A stretch of 6,769 bases of DNA from Solirubrobacterales bacterium (GCA_003157595.1 PMKB01000252.1:1-6769), one strand, 5' to 3'. Numbered from the stretch's first letter, positions 1-5,699 are shown. Numbers and translations: made by a program. Notes: generated by a model from the sequence alone, not told the origin.

Positions 1-941
1 TGGTCGCGCAGGCGCCGCGCCGCAACCACCAGCCCAAGCCGCGCGTCCAGGCAGTTCAACGGCGCGGCCGCCTCGGCGGCGTGGGTCGGGGTCGAGCAGC
101 TGACCGCCGCGACCTCATCGAGCAGCGTGCGGTCGGTGTGGTGTCCGATCGAAGCGATCACCGGCACCGGCAGCAGCGCCACCGTGCGGCACAGCAGCTC
201 ATCGGAGAAGGCGAGCAGGTCGGTCAGCGAGCCGCCACCGCGCGCCACGACGATCACCTCCACCTCGCCGGTGGCCGCGAGCTCGCGCAGCGCCGCGCCG
301 ATCAGCGGCGCCGCGTGACGGTCCTGAACCGGCGCGAACGCCCACACGAGCCGCCCCGCCCAGCCCCGGCGCGCCAGCCCCGCGAGCACGTCCTCGCGGG
401 CCTTGCCGGTCTCGCCGCAGACGACCCCGATCGTGTGCGGCAGCAGCGGCCTTGGCAGCTCCCGCTGGCGCTCGAGCAGCCCGTCGGCGGCGAGCGCACG
501 GCGGCGCTGCTCGATCTGCGCGAGCAGGTCGCCCTCGCCGGCGACGCGCAGCGAGGAAACCGAGAAGCTGAACGACGGGGACGCGCTCGCGCTGCCGGGG
601 TAGTAGTCGCAGCCGCCGGCGACGATCACCTGCGCGCCGTCGGCGAGCGTTCCGGTCAACGGGCCGAGACGATCCCAGTCGTTGCGCCACATCGCGCACG
701 AGATCGCGCCACCGGCGTCGCGCAGCTCGAAGTAGGCGCGAGCACGCGTCGGCGGCCGCAGGTTGGCGATCTCGCCGACGAGCTGCACGTGCGCGAAGCC
801 GCGCAGCTTCTCGCGCAGCGCCGCCGCATACACGCCGACCGCGTAGGGGCCGGGCAGCTCGGCACCCTCGAGCGCGATCTCAGACGGTAGCGGGGGTAGC
901 TCTGCCACTGCGCGTTCGAGAGTAACGCCTCGCGGTGTCAT
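1..941 (-). CDS. xseA: Exodeoxyribonuclease VII large subunit (3' end outside window)
   Basis: This is the catalytic large subunit of exonuclease VII, which with small subunit XseB degrades single-stranded DNA from both ends in repair. The minus frame stays open from ATG 941 to the window edge, giving 313 residues against roughly 400-450 for the family. Residues ~31-133 form the N-terminal OB-fold (VQLVGEIANLR at 52-62, AYFELRD at 69-75). The catalytic region follows, with RGGGSLTDLLAFSDE (234-248), IASIGHHTD (262-270) and STPTHAAE (283-290), matching the family signatures RGGGSxEDLxxFN, GHExD and TPTxAAE. Two motifs deviate: residues 174-179 read VCGETG where TSPTG is usual, and GHHTD replaces GHETD. 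The coiled-coil C-terminus is missing at the edge. GGAG lies 4 bases before the ATG, supporting this start; an in-frame GTG at codon 12 is less likely. xseB would be expected further left but cannot be seen. Confidence 0.95.
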   Translation of the reverse strand, partial: MTPRGVTLERAVAELPPLPSEIALEGAELPGPYAVGVYAAALREKLRGFAHVQLVGEIANLRPPTRARAYFELRDAGGAISCAMWRNDWDRLGPLTGTLADGAQVIVAGGCDYYPGSASASPSFSFSVSSLRVAGEGDLLAQIEQRRRALAADGLLERQRELPRPLLPHTIGVVCGETGKAREDVLAGLARRGWAGRLVWAFAPVQDRHAAPLIGAALRELAATGEVEVIVVARGGGSLTDLLAFSDELLCRTVALLPVPVIASIGHHTDRTLLDEVAAVSCSTPTHAAEAAAPLNCLDARLGLVVAARRLRD

Positions 942-956
942 AGCTCTCCGGGGGTT

Positions 957-1028
957 CGGCTGGGTGCATGCACCCAGCCGGGGATCGGCGCATGCGCCGA
1001 TCCCGGAGTCGGTGCATGCACCGACCAC
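957..1028. repeat. Three tandem 24-bp palindromic units centred on GCATGC
   Basis: Three inverted repeats abut one another, with centres at 968/969, 992/993 and 1016/1017, exactly 24 bp apart. Unit 1 (957-980) and unit 2 (981-1004) are perfect over all 24 bp. Unit 3 (1005-1028) is perfect over its inner 18 bp (1008-1025). Units 1 and 3 share the core GGTGCATGCACC; unit 2 has GGCGCATGCGCC, where the T-to-C change is matched by A-to-G on the other arm. The outer arms differ completely (CGGCTG/CAGCCG, GGGATC/GATCCC, GTC/GAC) yet remain complementary. Symmetry is therefore conserved rather than sequence. The array lies 15 bp upstream of the xseA start and 12 bp past the stop of the upstream gene. 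It could be an operator array, a set of mRNA hairpins with CATG loops, or an intergenic repeat family. Confidence 0.9.
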
Positions 1029-1041
1029 CAAAAACGAGCAC

Positions 1042-1341
1042 TCAGGTGCCGAGCGACGGCAGCGCGCGCTGGCCGTCCTGTGCATCGCCACCACGGGTCT
1101 CGCCCTCGATCGCGAGCTCCTGCAGCCGCTGGATCTCCTGCTCGCCAAGCAGGCGGGCCGGGTTCTCGGCGGCGAGCGGCGCGATCAGCTTGGCGATCCG
1201 GTTGCGCAGCTGCAGCGCGAAATGGGGCGTCGAGGCGCCCATCAGCTGGCGCACGTCCTCGACCGTGACGGCGTGCGTGGGGGCGCTGCGCTGTGGCGAT
1301 TCAGCTTGGCTCAAAGGACAGACAGATCTCGGCGGCCGCAC
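1042..1341 (-). CDS. Small hypothetical protein upstream of xseA
   Basis: I do not recognise this protein. The frame encodes up to 99 residues from a GTG at 1341. The central part (about residues 25-85) reads as a soluble, mostly helical domain: VTVEDVRQLMGAST, then HFALQLRNRIAKLIAPL, then a charged helix GEQEIQRLQELAIEGE. There is no signal peptide, membrane segment or cysteine motif in this part. The core has the GC-rich third positions of real genes here, while the first ~16 codons (with AGA, TCT, TGT, CCT) do not. No Shine-Dalgarno precedes GTG 1341, and a TTG at 1314 or a more internal start is possible; an in-frame stop at 1372 limits extension. It points the same way as xseA, with the palindrome array between them, so co-transcription is possible. 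The C-terminal ~15 residues look disordered. Confidence in a real gene is moderate. Confidence 0.6.
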   Translation of the reverse strand: MRPPRSVCPLSQAESPQRSAPTHAVTVEDVRQLMGASTPHFALQLRNRIAKLIAPLAAENPARLLGEQEIQRLQELAIEGETRGGDAQDGQRALPSLGT

Positions 1342-1598
1342 GACGAACGTGGTGGGAGTCGGCTGGCCAGTCTATCGCCGCGCAGTTGGCCGCGTGATCG
1401 CTCGTGCCGGCGACCTGGTCGCGTTGATCGCACCGGTCACGAGGCCGCTCGTCGGCGCCTGGCGTCAAACGTGGGCCATCTCGGCGGCCGCTACGCGGTC
1501 GCGTCCTTCCCCGCCTCCAGTTCCCGTGCGTGCATGCGCGTGTCGACGCACTGGCGCCGGAGGGGCCGGGCTCGACCGACAGCTAGGCTAGGCGACCG
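1342..1598. other. Divergent intergenic region, no gene seen
   Basis: This 257-bp gap separates the minus-strand small gene from the plus-strand ferredoxin, so it should carry promoters for both. I see no convincing -35/-10 pair, no tRNA (no GTTCRANNC arm) and no credible coding frame on either strand. A 14-bp stretch, ATCTCGGCGGCCGC, occurs at 1326-1339 and again at 1478-1491. A further GCATGC at about 1532 sits in an imperfect inverted repeat. Base composition and third-position pattern differ from the flanking genes, consistent with non-coding DNA. Confidence 0.55.
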
Positions 1599-1835
1599 AT
1601 GGCAAACGTCACGACACGCAACGGCGTCCGCATCGAGGTCGATCGCGAGCTCTGCTTCGGCTTCGGCGACTGCGTGGACACCGCGCCGGCGGTGTTCGTG
1701 CTGGACGAGTACGACAAGGCGACGGTGATCGACCCCGACGGCGCCACCATCGAGCGGATCGTCGAGGCCTCGCAGAACTGCCCCGTCGACGCGATCATCA
1801 TCACCGACGCCGACGGGCACCAGCTCTACCCCTGA
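1599..1835 (+). CDS. Ferredoxin, three-cysteine [3Fe-4S] type
   Basis: This 78-residue cytoplasmic electron carrier has one iron-sulfur cluster site. Cys19 and Cys25 form CFGFGDC, with Phe22 where a fourth cysteine ligand would sit in a CxxCxxC motif, and Cys61 lies in NCPVDAI. That C-x5-C plus distant CP pattern is the signature of small actinobacterial [3Fe-4S] ferredoxins. In the family these usually deliver electrons to cytochrome P450 or Rieske-type oxygenases, but no such gene or ferredoxin reductase is in this window, so its partner is unknown. Asp/Glu-rich surface residues (about 20% acidic) are typical of a ferredoxin. The ATG at 1599 has only a weak AGGCG about 6 bases upstream; no other start gives a complete N-terminal strand (NGVRIEVDREL). 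The next gene begins 94 bp downstream and looks independent. Confidence 0.93.
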   Translation: MANVTTRNGVRIEVDRELCFGFGDCVDTAPAVFVLDEYDKATVIDPDGATIERIVEASQNCPVDAIIITDADGHQLYP

Positions 1836-1845
1836 GGCCGGGCAC

Positions 1846-1870
1846 GGCGCGGGCGCCCAGTCACCGCGCC
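1846..1870. terminator. GC hairpin after ferredoxin gene, possible terminator
   Basis: GGCGCGG at 1846-1852 pairs perfectly with CCGCGCC at 1864-1870 around an 11-base loop, 10 bp after the ferredoxin stop. No T-run follows, so it is not a classic intrinsic terminator. Such bare GC stems are common after genes in high-GC actinobacteria, but one of this size can also occur by chance. Confidence 0.3.
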
Positions 1871-1928
1871 GCCTGCAAGGCTCGTTGCATGCCAACAGGC
1901 TGCGGGCAAGACTGCCGAGCCAGACTGT

Positions 1929-2750
1929 ATGCGCAAGCCGCTCCTGACGCTTGCGGTCCTCGCGCTGGCAGCCGGCACCCTCGGTGCGCCGGCCGCGGCC
2001 GCCGCGAAGACCTCGAGTCACCACAAGGCCAAGCCGGCACCACGCGCTTCGCGGGGCGCCGCGGGCGGCCAGCTCGACGGCGGCGCGGTGTACGTCGCGA
2101 ACCCCGCCAAGTCGAGCTCGACCTCCGCGTCGAGCGCCAAGCCGGCAGCGGACGGCGGCACGACCCTCGCCACGCAGCAGGGCACGACCGGCCCGAGCGG
2201 CCCGTCGGGCGCCACCGGATCGAGCGGCACGGTCTCCGCGACCGGCGGAGCGAGCGAGCCCACGGGCCCGACCGGCTCGACGGGCGCCACCGGGTCGACC
2301 GGCGCGACCGGAACGCCGACCGTCGCCGGCTCGCGTGCGCGGATCCTCGCCAGCGGACTGGCAGCGGCCCCCGCCGACGCTCCGGCCGCCGTCAAGCAGG
2401 CGATCGCGGCCGGCAACCAGCTGATCGGCAAGCCCTACGTCTACGGCGGCGGGCACCTGAGCTTCGTCTCGGGCGGCTACGACTGCTCCGGCACGGTCTC
2501 CTACGCGCTGCACGGCGGCGGCCTGCTCGCCGCGCCGCTTGACTCAAGCGCCCTGGAGCTGTGGGCGAGCCCCGGCGCGGGGGCGTGGATCACCGTGTAC
2601 ACCAACCCGGCGCACGCCTACGTCGACATCGCCGGAATCCGCCTCGACACGAGCACCGCCGGAGACCCGGGCGGGAAGAGCGGACCCCGCTGGAGGCCGC
2701 TGCTGACGAGCGCCAAGGGCTTCTTCGCGCGCCATTTTCCGGGTTTGTGA
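1929..2750 (+). CDS. Secreted NlpC/P60-like (C40) protein with collagen-like linker
   Basis: This 273-residue protein is probably an exported cell-wall peptidase or related hydrolase. Residues 1-26 form a Sec signal peptide (MRKPLL, hydrophobic core, AAAAA cleavage region). Residues ~27-84 are a basic, then Ser/Ala-rich linker. Residues 85-100 and 113-128 carry Gly at every third position (GPS, GAT, GST), a collagen-like tract broken by SATGGASEP. Residues ~152-273 resemble the NlpC/P60 fold: helix VKQAIAAGNQLIGKPY, YGGGH, then YDCSG with candidate nucleophile Cys186, and PAHAYVDIAG with candidate His229. The third catalytic position is uncertain; Asp240 in RLDTS is possible. The fold often cleaves peptidoglycan stem peptides, but activity here is inferred. 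No strong ribosome site precedes ATG 1929; the signal peptide supports this start. It ends 44 bp before pspA on the same strand, so read-through is possible. Confidence 0.88.
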   Translation: MRKPLLTLAVLALAAGTLGAPAAAAAKTSSHHKAKPAPRASRGAAGGQLDGGAVYVANPAKSSSTSASSAKPAADGGTTLATQQGTTGPSGPSGATGSSGTVSATGGASEPTGPTGSTGATGSTGATGTPTVAGSRARILASGLAAAPADAPAAVKQAIAAGNQLIGKPYVYGGGHLSFVSGGYDCSGTVSYALHGGGLLAAPLDSSALELWASPGAGAWITVYTNPAHAYVDIAGIRLDTSTAGDPGGKSGPRWRPLLTSAKGFFARHFPGL

Positions 2751-2760
2751 CGGCGTGCAC

Positions 2761-2766
2761 TACGCT
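2761..2766 (+). promoter_or_regulatory. Weak candidate -10 box for pspA
   Basis: TACGCT lies 28 bp before the pspA ATG, in the 44-bp gap after the NlpC-like gene. No good -35 is found at 16-19 bp spacing, so this could be an alternative-sigma promoter or nothing. Stress induction of pspA independent of the upstream gene would need a promoter near here. Confidence 0.2.
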
Positions 2767-2794
2767 TGCCTCTGAACCCGCAAAGGAGGAAGCG

Positions 2795-3652
2795 ATGGCT
2801 GGCTTGACGGGACGGATGTCCACGATCGTCAAGGCGAAGGTTTCAAAGGTGCTCGATCGCGCCGAGGACCCTGCCGAGACACTCGATTACAGCTATTCGA
2901 AGCAGCTCGAGCTGCTTCAGAACGTGAAAAAGGGCATCGCTGACGTCGTGACCTCGAAGAAGCGCCTGCAGCTTCAGGAGGCCCAGATGCAGCAGCAGGT
3001 CGTCAAGCTCGACACGCAGGCGCGCCAGGCGCTCGCCGCGAATCGCGAGGACCTCGCCCGCGTCGCGCTCGAGCGCAAGCAGTCGGTGCAGACCGAGCTG
3101 CAGTCGATGGACTCCCAGATCGCCGAGCTCGAGGCTCAGCAGCAGAAGCTGATCGACTCCGAGGCGGCGATGCGCGCCAAGCTCGAGGCCTTCCGCACCA
3201 AGAAGGAGGTCATCAAAGCGCAGTACTCGGCAGCCGAGGCCCAGGTGCGGATCTCCGAGGCGGCGACCGGTGTGGGCGAGCAGATGGCCGACGTCGGCTT
3301 GGCGATGCAGCGCGCGCTCGACAAGACCGAGAACATGAAGGCGAGGGCCGCAGCGGTCGGCGAGCTGGAGGACTCCGGCACCTTCGAGGATCTCACCCAG
3401 CTGGGGCCGGGCAAGGACGACCTCGACCGCCAGCTCGAGGCGATCGGCGCCGGCGGGGCCGTCGATGACGAGCTGTCGAAGATGAAGGCGGAGCTCGGCT
3501 CGGGCGGCGGGACCCCGGCCGCAGCGATCGAGGCCTCGACGGGCGCCACGGCGCCGCAGGAGGCCGACGCGCCGGCCGCGACGGACTCGACGGCGGAGGA
3601 TGCCGGCTCCGGGCACGAAGATTCGGGCGGTCAGAGCGCAGGCACCCCGTGA
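2795..3652 (+). CDS. pspA: Phage shock protein A (PspA/IM30 family)
   Basis: This 285-residue peripheral membrane protein belongs to the ESCRT-III-like PspA/Vipp1 family, which binds stressed cytoplasmic membrane and assembles into large scaffolds. Residues 1-24 form the amphipathic membrane-binding helix (MAGLTGRMSTIVKAKVSKVL), followed by the hallmark acidic EDPAETLDY. Residues ~30-190 are a long alpha-helical coiled coil rich in Gln, Glu, Lys and Ala. The core ends at about residue 233 (DDELSKMKAELG). Residues ~236-285 add a Gly/Ala/Thr/acidic tail with no predicted structure, absent from the ~222-residue E. coli protein. The start is fixed by a near-perfect Shine-Dalgarno, AAAGGAGG at 2782-2789, 5 bases before the ATG; the frame is open further upstream but that part only shadows the NlpC-like gene. 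The stop overlaps the pspAA start. No PspF, PspB or PspC is nearby, so regulation differs from the enterobacterial system. Confidence 0.96.
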   Translation: MAGLTGRMSTIVKAKVSKVLDRAEDPAETLDYSYSKQLELLQNVKKGIADVVTSKKRLQLQEAQMQQQVVKLDTQARQALAANREDLARVALERKQSVQTELQSMDSQIAELEAQQQKLIDSEAAMRAKLEAFRTKKEVIKAQYSAAEAQVRISEAATGVGEQMADVGLAMQRALDKTENMKARAAAVGELEDSGTFEDLTQLGPGKDDLDRQLEAIGAGGAVDDELSKMKAELGSGGGTPAAAIEASTGATAPQEADAPAATDSTAEDAGSGHEDSGGQSAGTP

Positions 3653-3927
3653 TCGTGCGGATCTTCAGCGACGGCCAGTACCGCATCCCGGACGACGTCC
3701 AGGCACGCCTGCACGAGCTCGACATCGCGACCGTCAACGCGATCGACTCTGACGATGAGGCGGCGTTCAGCTCCACCTACGCCGCGCTGGTGGAGCTGAT
3801 CCACGCAAACGGCGAGCGCCTGTCGGACGACGAGCTCGAGCCCTCGGACCTGATGCTGCCCCCGGCGGACATCACGCTGGAGGAGGCCCGCGAGGAGTTC
3901 ACCGGCGAGGGCCTGCTGCCGGACTGA
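3649..3927 (+). CDS. pspAA: PspA-associated protein PspAA
   Basis: This 92-residue acidic cytoplasmic protein matches the PspAA family, a small domain known mainly from its gene linkage to pspA. It opens with the characteristic strand-turn IVRIFSDGQYRI (2-13), followed by a helical middle and the conserved stretch ANGERLSDDELEPSDLMLPP (53-72), and ends with GEGLLPD. Its biochemical activity is not established; an accessory or regulatory role with PspA is inferred from linkage. The GTG start overlaps the pspA TGA as GTGA (3649-3652), so the two are almost certainly translationally coupled and made in related amounts. No independent strong ribosome site is seen. Two hairpins follow the stop, suggesting the operon ends here. 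Confidence 0.93.
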   Translation: MIVRIFSDGQYRIPDDVQARLHELDIATVNAIDSDDEAAFSSTYAALVELIHANGERLSDDELEPSDLMLPPADITLEEAREEFTGEGLLPD

Positions 3928-3931
3928 AGGC

Positions 3932-3951
3932 GGCGGCGTCGGGACGCCGCC
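3932..3951. terminator. GC hairpin after pspAA
   Basis: GGCGGCGT (3932-3939) and ACGCCGCC (3944-3951) form a perfect 8-bp stem with a CGGG tetraloop, 4 bp after the pspAA stop. There is no T-run. Its place between two convergent operons makes a role in ending transcription from the plus side likely. Confidence 0.55.
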
Positions 3952-3965
3952 TGGCTGTGGGTCGC

Positions 3966-3987
3966 GGCAGGGCACCCCAGCCCTGCC
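3966..3987. terminator. GC hairpin between convergent pspAA and pspAB
   Basis: GGCAGGGC (3966-3973) pairs perfectly with GCCCTGCC (3980-3987) around a six-base loop, ACCCCA. It lies 56 bp past the pspAB stop when read on the minus strand, and 14 bp beyond the preceding hairpin. Being symmetrical in DNA, it could act on transcripts from either side. No T-run is present on either strand. Confidence 0.5.
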
Positions 3988-4043
3988 CGCTCCCTGCGTC
4001 CTGGACCAGACGACGCCAGCCGCTCGCCGCTCGATCTGGACAG

Positions 4044-4619
4044 CTAGAAGGGCACGCCCCAGAGCGGGAACCAGCGCTCGAGCTCCGGCTCGATCGGCAG
4101 CTCGCCGCCGATCTGGGCCTTCAGCTGCAGCTCGCGCTCGGTGCTGCGCTGCTTGTCACCGGGCGCCGGCACGAACGGGTACCAGCTGCCGCGCTTGTAG
4201 TTGTAGATGAAGTTCATCGTGGCGCCGTCGGCGCCCTTGAAGGCAAATACGGCGCACAGCAGCCGTTCGCCGTAGCCGCCGTCCTCGATCGAGGTGGACA
4301 CGGCGTTGATCGTGGCCACGAGATCCTCGACCGAGGGGTTGCGGACGATCACCCAGCGGAAGCCGAACTCGTCATCGTGGGTCTCGACCGTCGCGTTGTA
4401 CTCGCCGGCGGTGGCCTTGACGACGTCCTCGGTGTCCTTCAGCACGGACTGGAAGTCGCTGGTCGCGAGCGCCTGAACCACGATCCCCGCAACAGCGGCC
4501 GAGGTGATCTGGTAGGAGGTCTCGAGCGTCACATAGGCCGTGCTCAGCGCGAACAGCCGCTCGCGCGCCGCCGGCTGCTTGACCGAGCTTCGGCCGGTGA
4601 GGATGTCGCGCAGCCCCAT
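4044..4619 (-). CDS. pspAB: PspA-associated protein PspAB
   Basis: This 191-residue soluble protein matches the PspAB family, named for its recurring linkage to pspA and htpX. Family landmarks seen are the start MGLRDILTGR, FGFRWV (85-90), STSIEDGGYGERLLCAVFAF (108-127), YNYKRGSWYPFVP (139-151) and the C-terminal LPIEPELERWFPLWG (174-188). It has no signal peptide or convincing membrane helix. A molecular function is not established; linkage suggests it works with HtpX or PspA in membrane maintenance. A GGAG Shine-Dalgarno lies 8 bases before the ATG (GGAGAGCGAAAG then ATG), confirming the start. It follows htpX by 28 bp on the same strand, so the two very likely share a transcript, which runs towards the pspA-pspAA operon. 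Confidence 0.92.
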   Translation of the reverse strand: MGLRDILTGRSSVKQPAARERLFALSTAYVTLETSYQITSAAVAGIVVQALATSDFQSVLKDTEDVVKATAGEYNATVETHDDEFGFRWVIVRNPSVEDLVATINAVSTSIEDGGYGERLLCAVFAFKGADGATMNFIYNYKRGSWYPFVPAPGDKQRSTERELQLKAQIGGELPIEPELERWFPLWGVPF

Positions 4620-4647
4620 CTTTCGCTCTCCGCCGCGCAGCCGGCGC

Positions 4648-5565
4648 TCAGCGGCCGGTGCCCTGCAGCTGCGACTCCAGGCGCGAGAGCGCGGCGAGGC
4701 GCTTCTCGAGCGGTGGGTGGTCGGCGAACACGTTCATCATCGAGTTCTTCGCGCGCGCCGGGATGATGAAGAACGCGCTCATGCCCTCGGCGGTGCGCAG
4801 GTCGTTGCGCGGGATCCGCTCGATCGTGCCGCTGATCTTGATCAGCGCCGAGGCCAGCGCGCTGGGCCGGCCGGTCAGGATCGCCGAGCCCCGGTCGGCG
4901 GCGAACTCGCGGTAGCGCGAGAGCGCCCGCAGCAGCACGAAGGAGATCGCGTAGACGAGCACCGAGACGAGGATCACGACCTCGATCGCCTCGGCCCCCT
5001 CGTCGCGGCCGCCGCCGCCGAAGCCGCCGCCGAAGAAGAAGGCGAAGCGGATGATCAGCGCCGCGATCGTGGCGAAGAAGCTCGCGATCGTCATCACCAT
5101 CACGTCGCGGTTGATCACGTGCGTGATCTCGTGTGCGAGCACACCCTCGAGCTCGGCCGGCTCGAGGCCCAGGCTGAGCAGCCCGCGGGTCGCGCAGATC
5201 GTCGCCGCCTTCTGCGAGCGGCCGAGCGCGCAGGCGTTCGGCATGCGCGCCTCGATCACGGCGATGCGCGGCTTGGGAAGGTCGGCCTGGATGCACAGCC
5301 GCTCGATGATCGAGTGCAGCTCCGGCTCGTCGGAGGCGGAGACCTCGTGCGCGCCGAGCGTGGCGAGCGCGATCTTGTCCGAGCCGACGATCTGCACGCC
5401 GAACAGGCCGACCGCGATGATCACGATCAGCAGCGCGCTCGTGGCCGTGGCGAGCAGCACGCCGATCAGCGCGACGTACAGCAGTCCGAGCATGAACATC
5501 GTGAACACCATCCGGGCCTGCAGACCGCTGTCGCGCCCGAAGGCGCTGCGCTTCGAAGTAGCCAT
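4648..5565 (-). CDS. htpX: Zinc metalloprotease HtpX, M48 family
   Basis: This 305-residue inner-membrane protease degrades damaged or misassembled membrane proteins, in E. coli alongside FtsH. The zinc site is HEITH (145-149; His145, His149, catalytic Glu146), with third ligand Glu220 in SRYREFAADR, the M48 signature. Hydrophobic segments at ~20-40 and ~43-62 are the N-terminal membrane helices; ~156-178 and ~193-214 form a second hydrophobic pair, joined by a glycine-rich loop, GGGFGGGG (179-186). Length is close to the usual ~290. PNACALG (109-115) is also conserved in the family. The ATG at 5565 is chosen because the family begins near here; the frame is open further upstream, but that stretch is GC-rich intergenic sequence. 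No Shine-Dalgarno is evident; GACAAT lies 6 bases before the ATG and could be a -10 of a leaderless message. Downstream pspAB is co-oriented, 28 bp away. Confidence 0.95.
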   Translation of the reverse strand: MATSKRSAFGRDSGLQARMVFTMFMLGLLYVALIGVLLATATSALLIVIIAVGLFGVQIVGSDKIALATLGAHEVSASDEPELHSIIERLCIQADLPKPRIAVIEARMPNACALGRSQKAATICATRGLLSLGLEPAELEGVLAHEITHVINRDVMVMTIASFFATIAALIIRFAFFFGGGFGGGGRDEGAEAIEVVILVSVLVYAISFVLLRALSRYREFAADRGSAILTGRPSALASALIKISGTIERIPRNDLRTAEGMSAFFIIPARAKNSMMNVFADHPPLEKRLAALSRLESQLQGTGR

Positions 5566-5699
5566 GCATTCATTGTCGCAGAAGGCAGGGCCGCGCCCGC
5601 GGCGGGCGCGACGGCGGCGGGCACCCCGGCAGGCGGCCTGCGGGCGCGCGCTCACGGCGGGCGACGGACGCGGCGACCGACCGCGATAATCGCCCTTCC
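5566..5699. promoter_or_regulatory. Divergent htpX-lysA intergenic region
   Basis: This 134-bp gap lies between two gene starts pointing away from each other and must contain both promoters. It is very GC-rich with several GGC/GCC runs. I see no CIRCE-type or other named stress operator. Close to each start is one A/T-containing hexamer (GACAAT for htpX on the minus strand, GATAAT for lysA on the plus strand). Confidence 0.5.
5685..5690 (+). promoter_or_regulatory. Candidate -10 box for lysA, near-leaderless
   Basis: GATAAT differs from the TATAAT consensus by one base and stands out in very GC-rich sequence. Its last base is 10 bp before the lysA ATG, which would put the transcript start within a few bases of the start codon. 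No Shine-Dalgarno precedes that ATG, which fits leaderless translation, common in actinobacteria. No clear -35 is visible. Confidence 0.4.

Noticed and set aside
81..890. Long plus-strand open frame over the first 900 bases
   Set aside because: Its product is Arg/Ala-rich low complexity and lies opposite xseA, whose family motifs are clear in the minus frame.
957..1028. CRISPR array
   Set aside because: Units abut without spacers and are full palindromes with differing arms; no cas gene is present.
1342..1598. tRNA or structured RNA gene
   Set aside because: No T-arm consensus, no cloverleaf pairing and no CCA-type end could be found.
964..1728. Plus-strand open frame with an 8-codon repeat (HAPS, HAPI, HAPT)
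   Set aside because: The peptide repeat merely reflects the 24-bp palindrome spacing; the frame then crosses the gap and overlaps the ferredoxin in another frame.
1491..2513. 340-codon minus-strand open frame
   Set aside because: It is antisense to the ferredoxin and the NlpC-like gene, with Arg/Gly-rich composition typical of a GC-rich shadow frame.
2561..2794. 78-residue N-terminal extension of PspA
   Set aside because: It overlaps the NlpC-like gene in another frame, and the strong AAAGGAGG site sits just before ATG 2795, where PspA family proteins begin.
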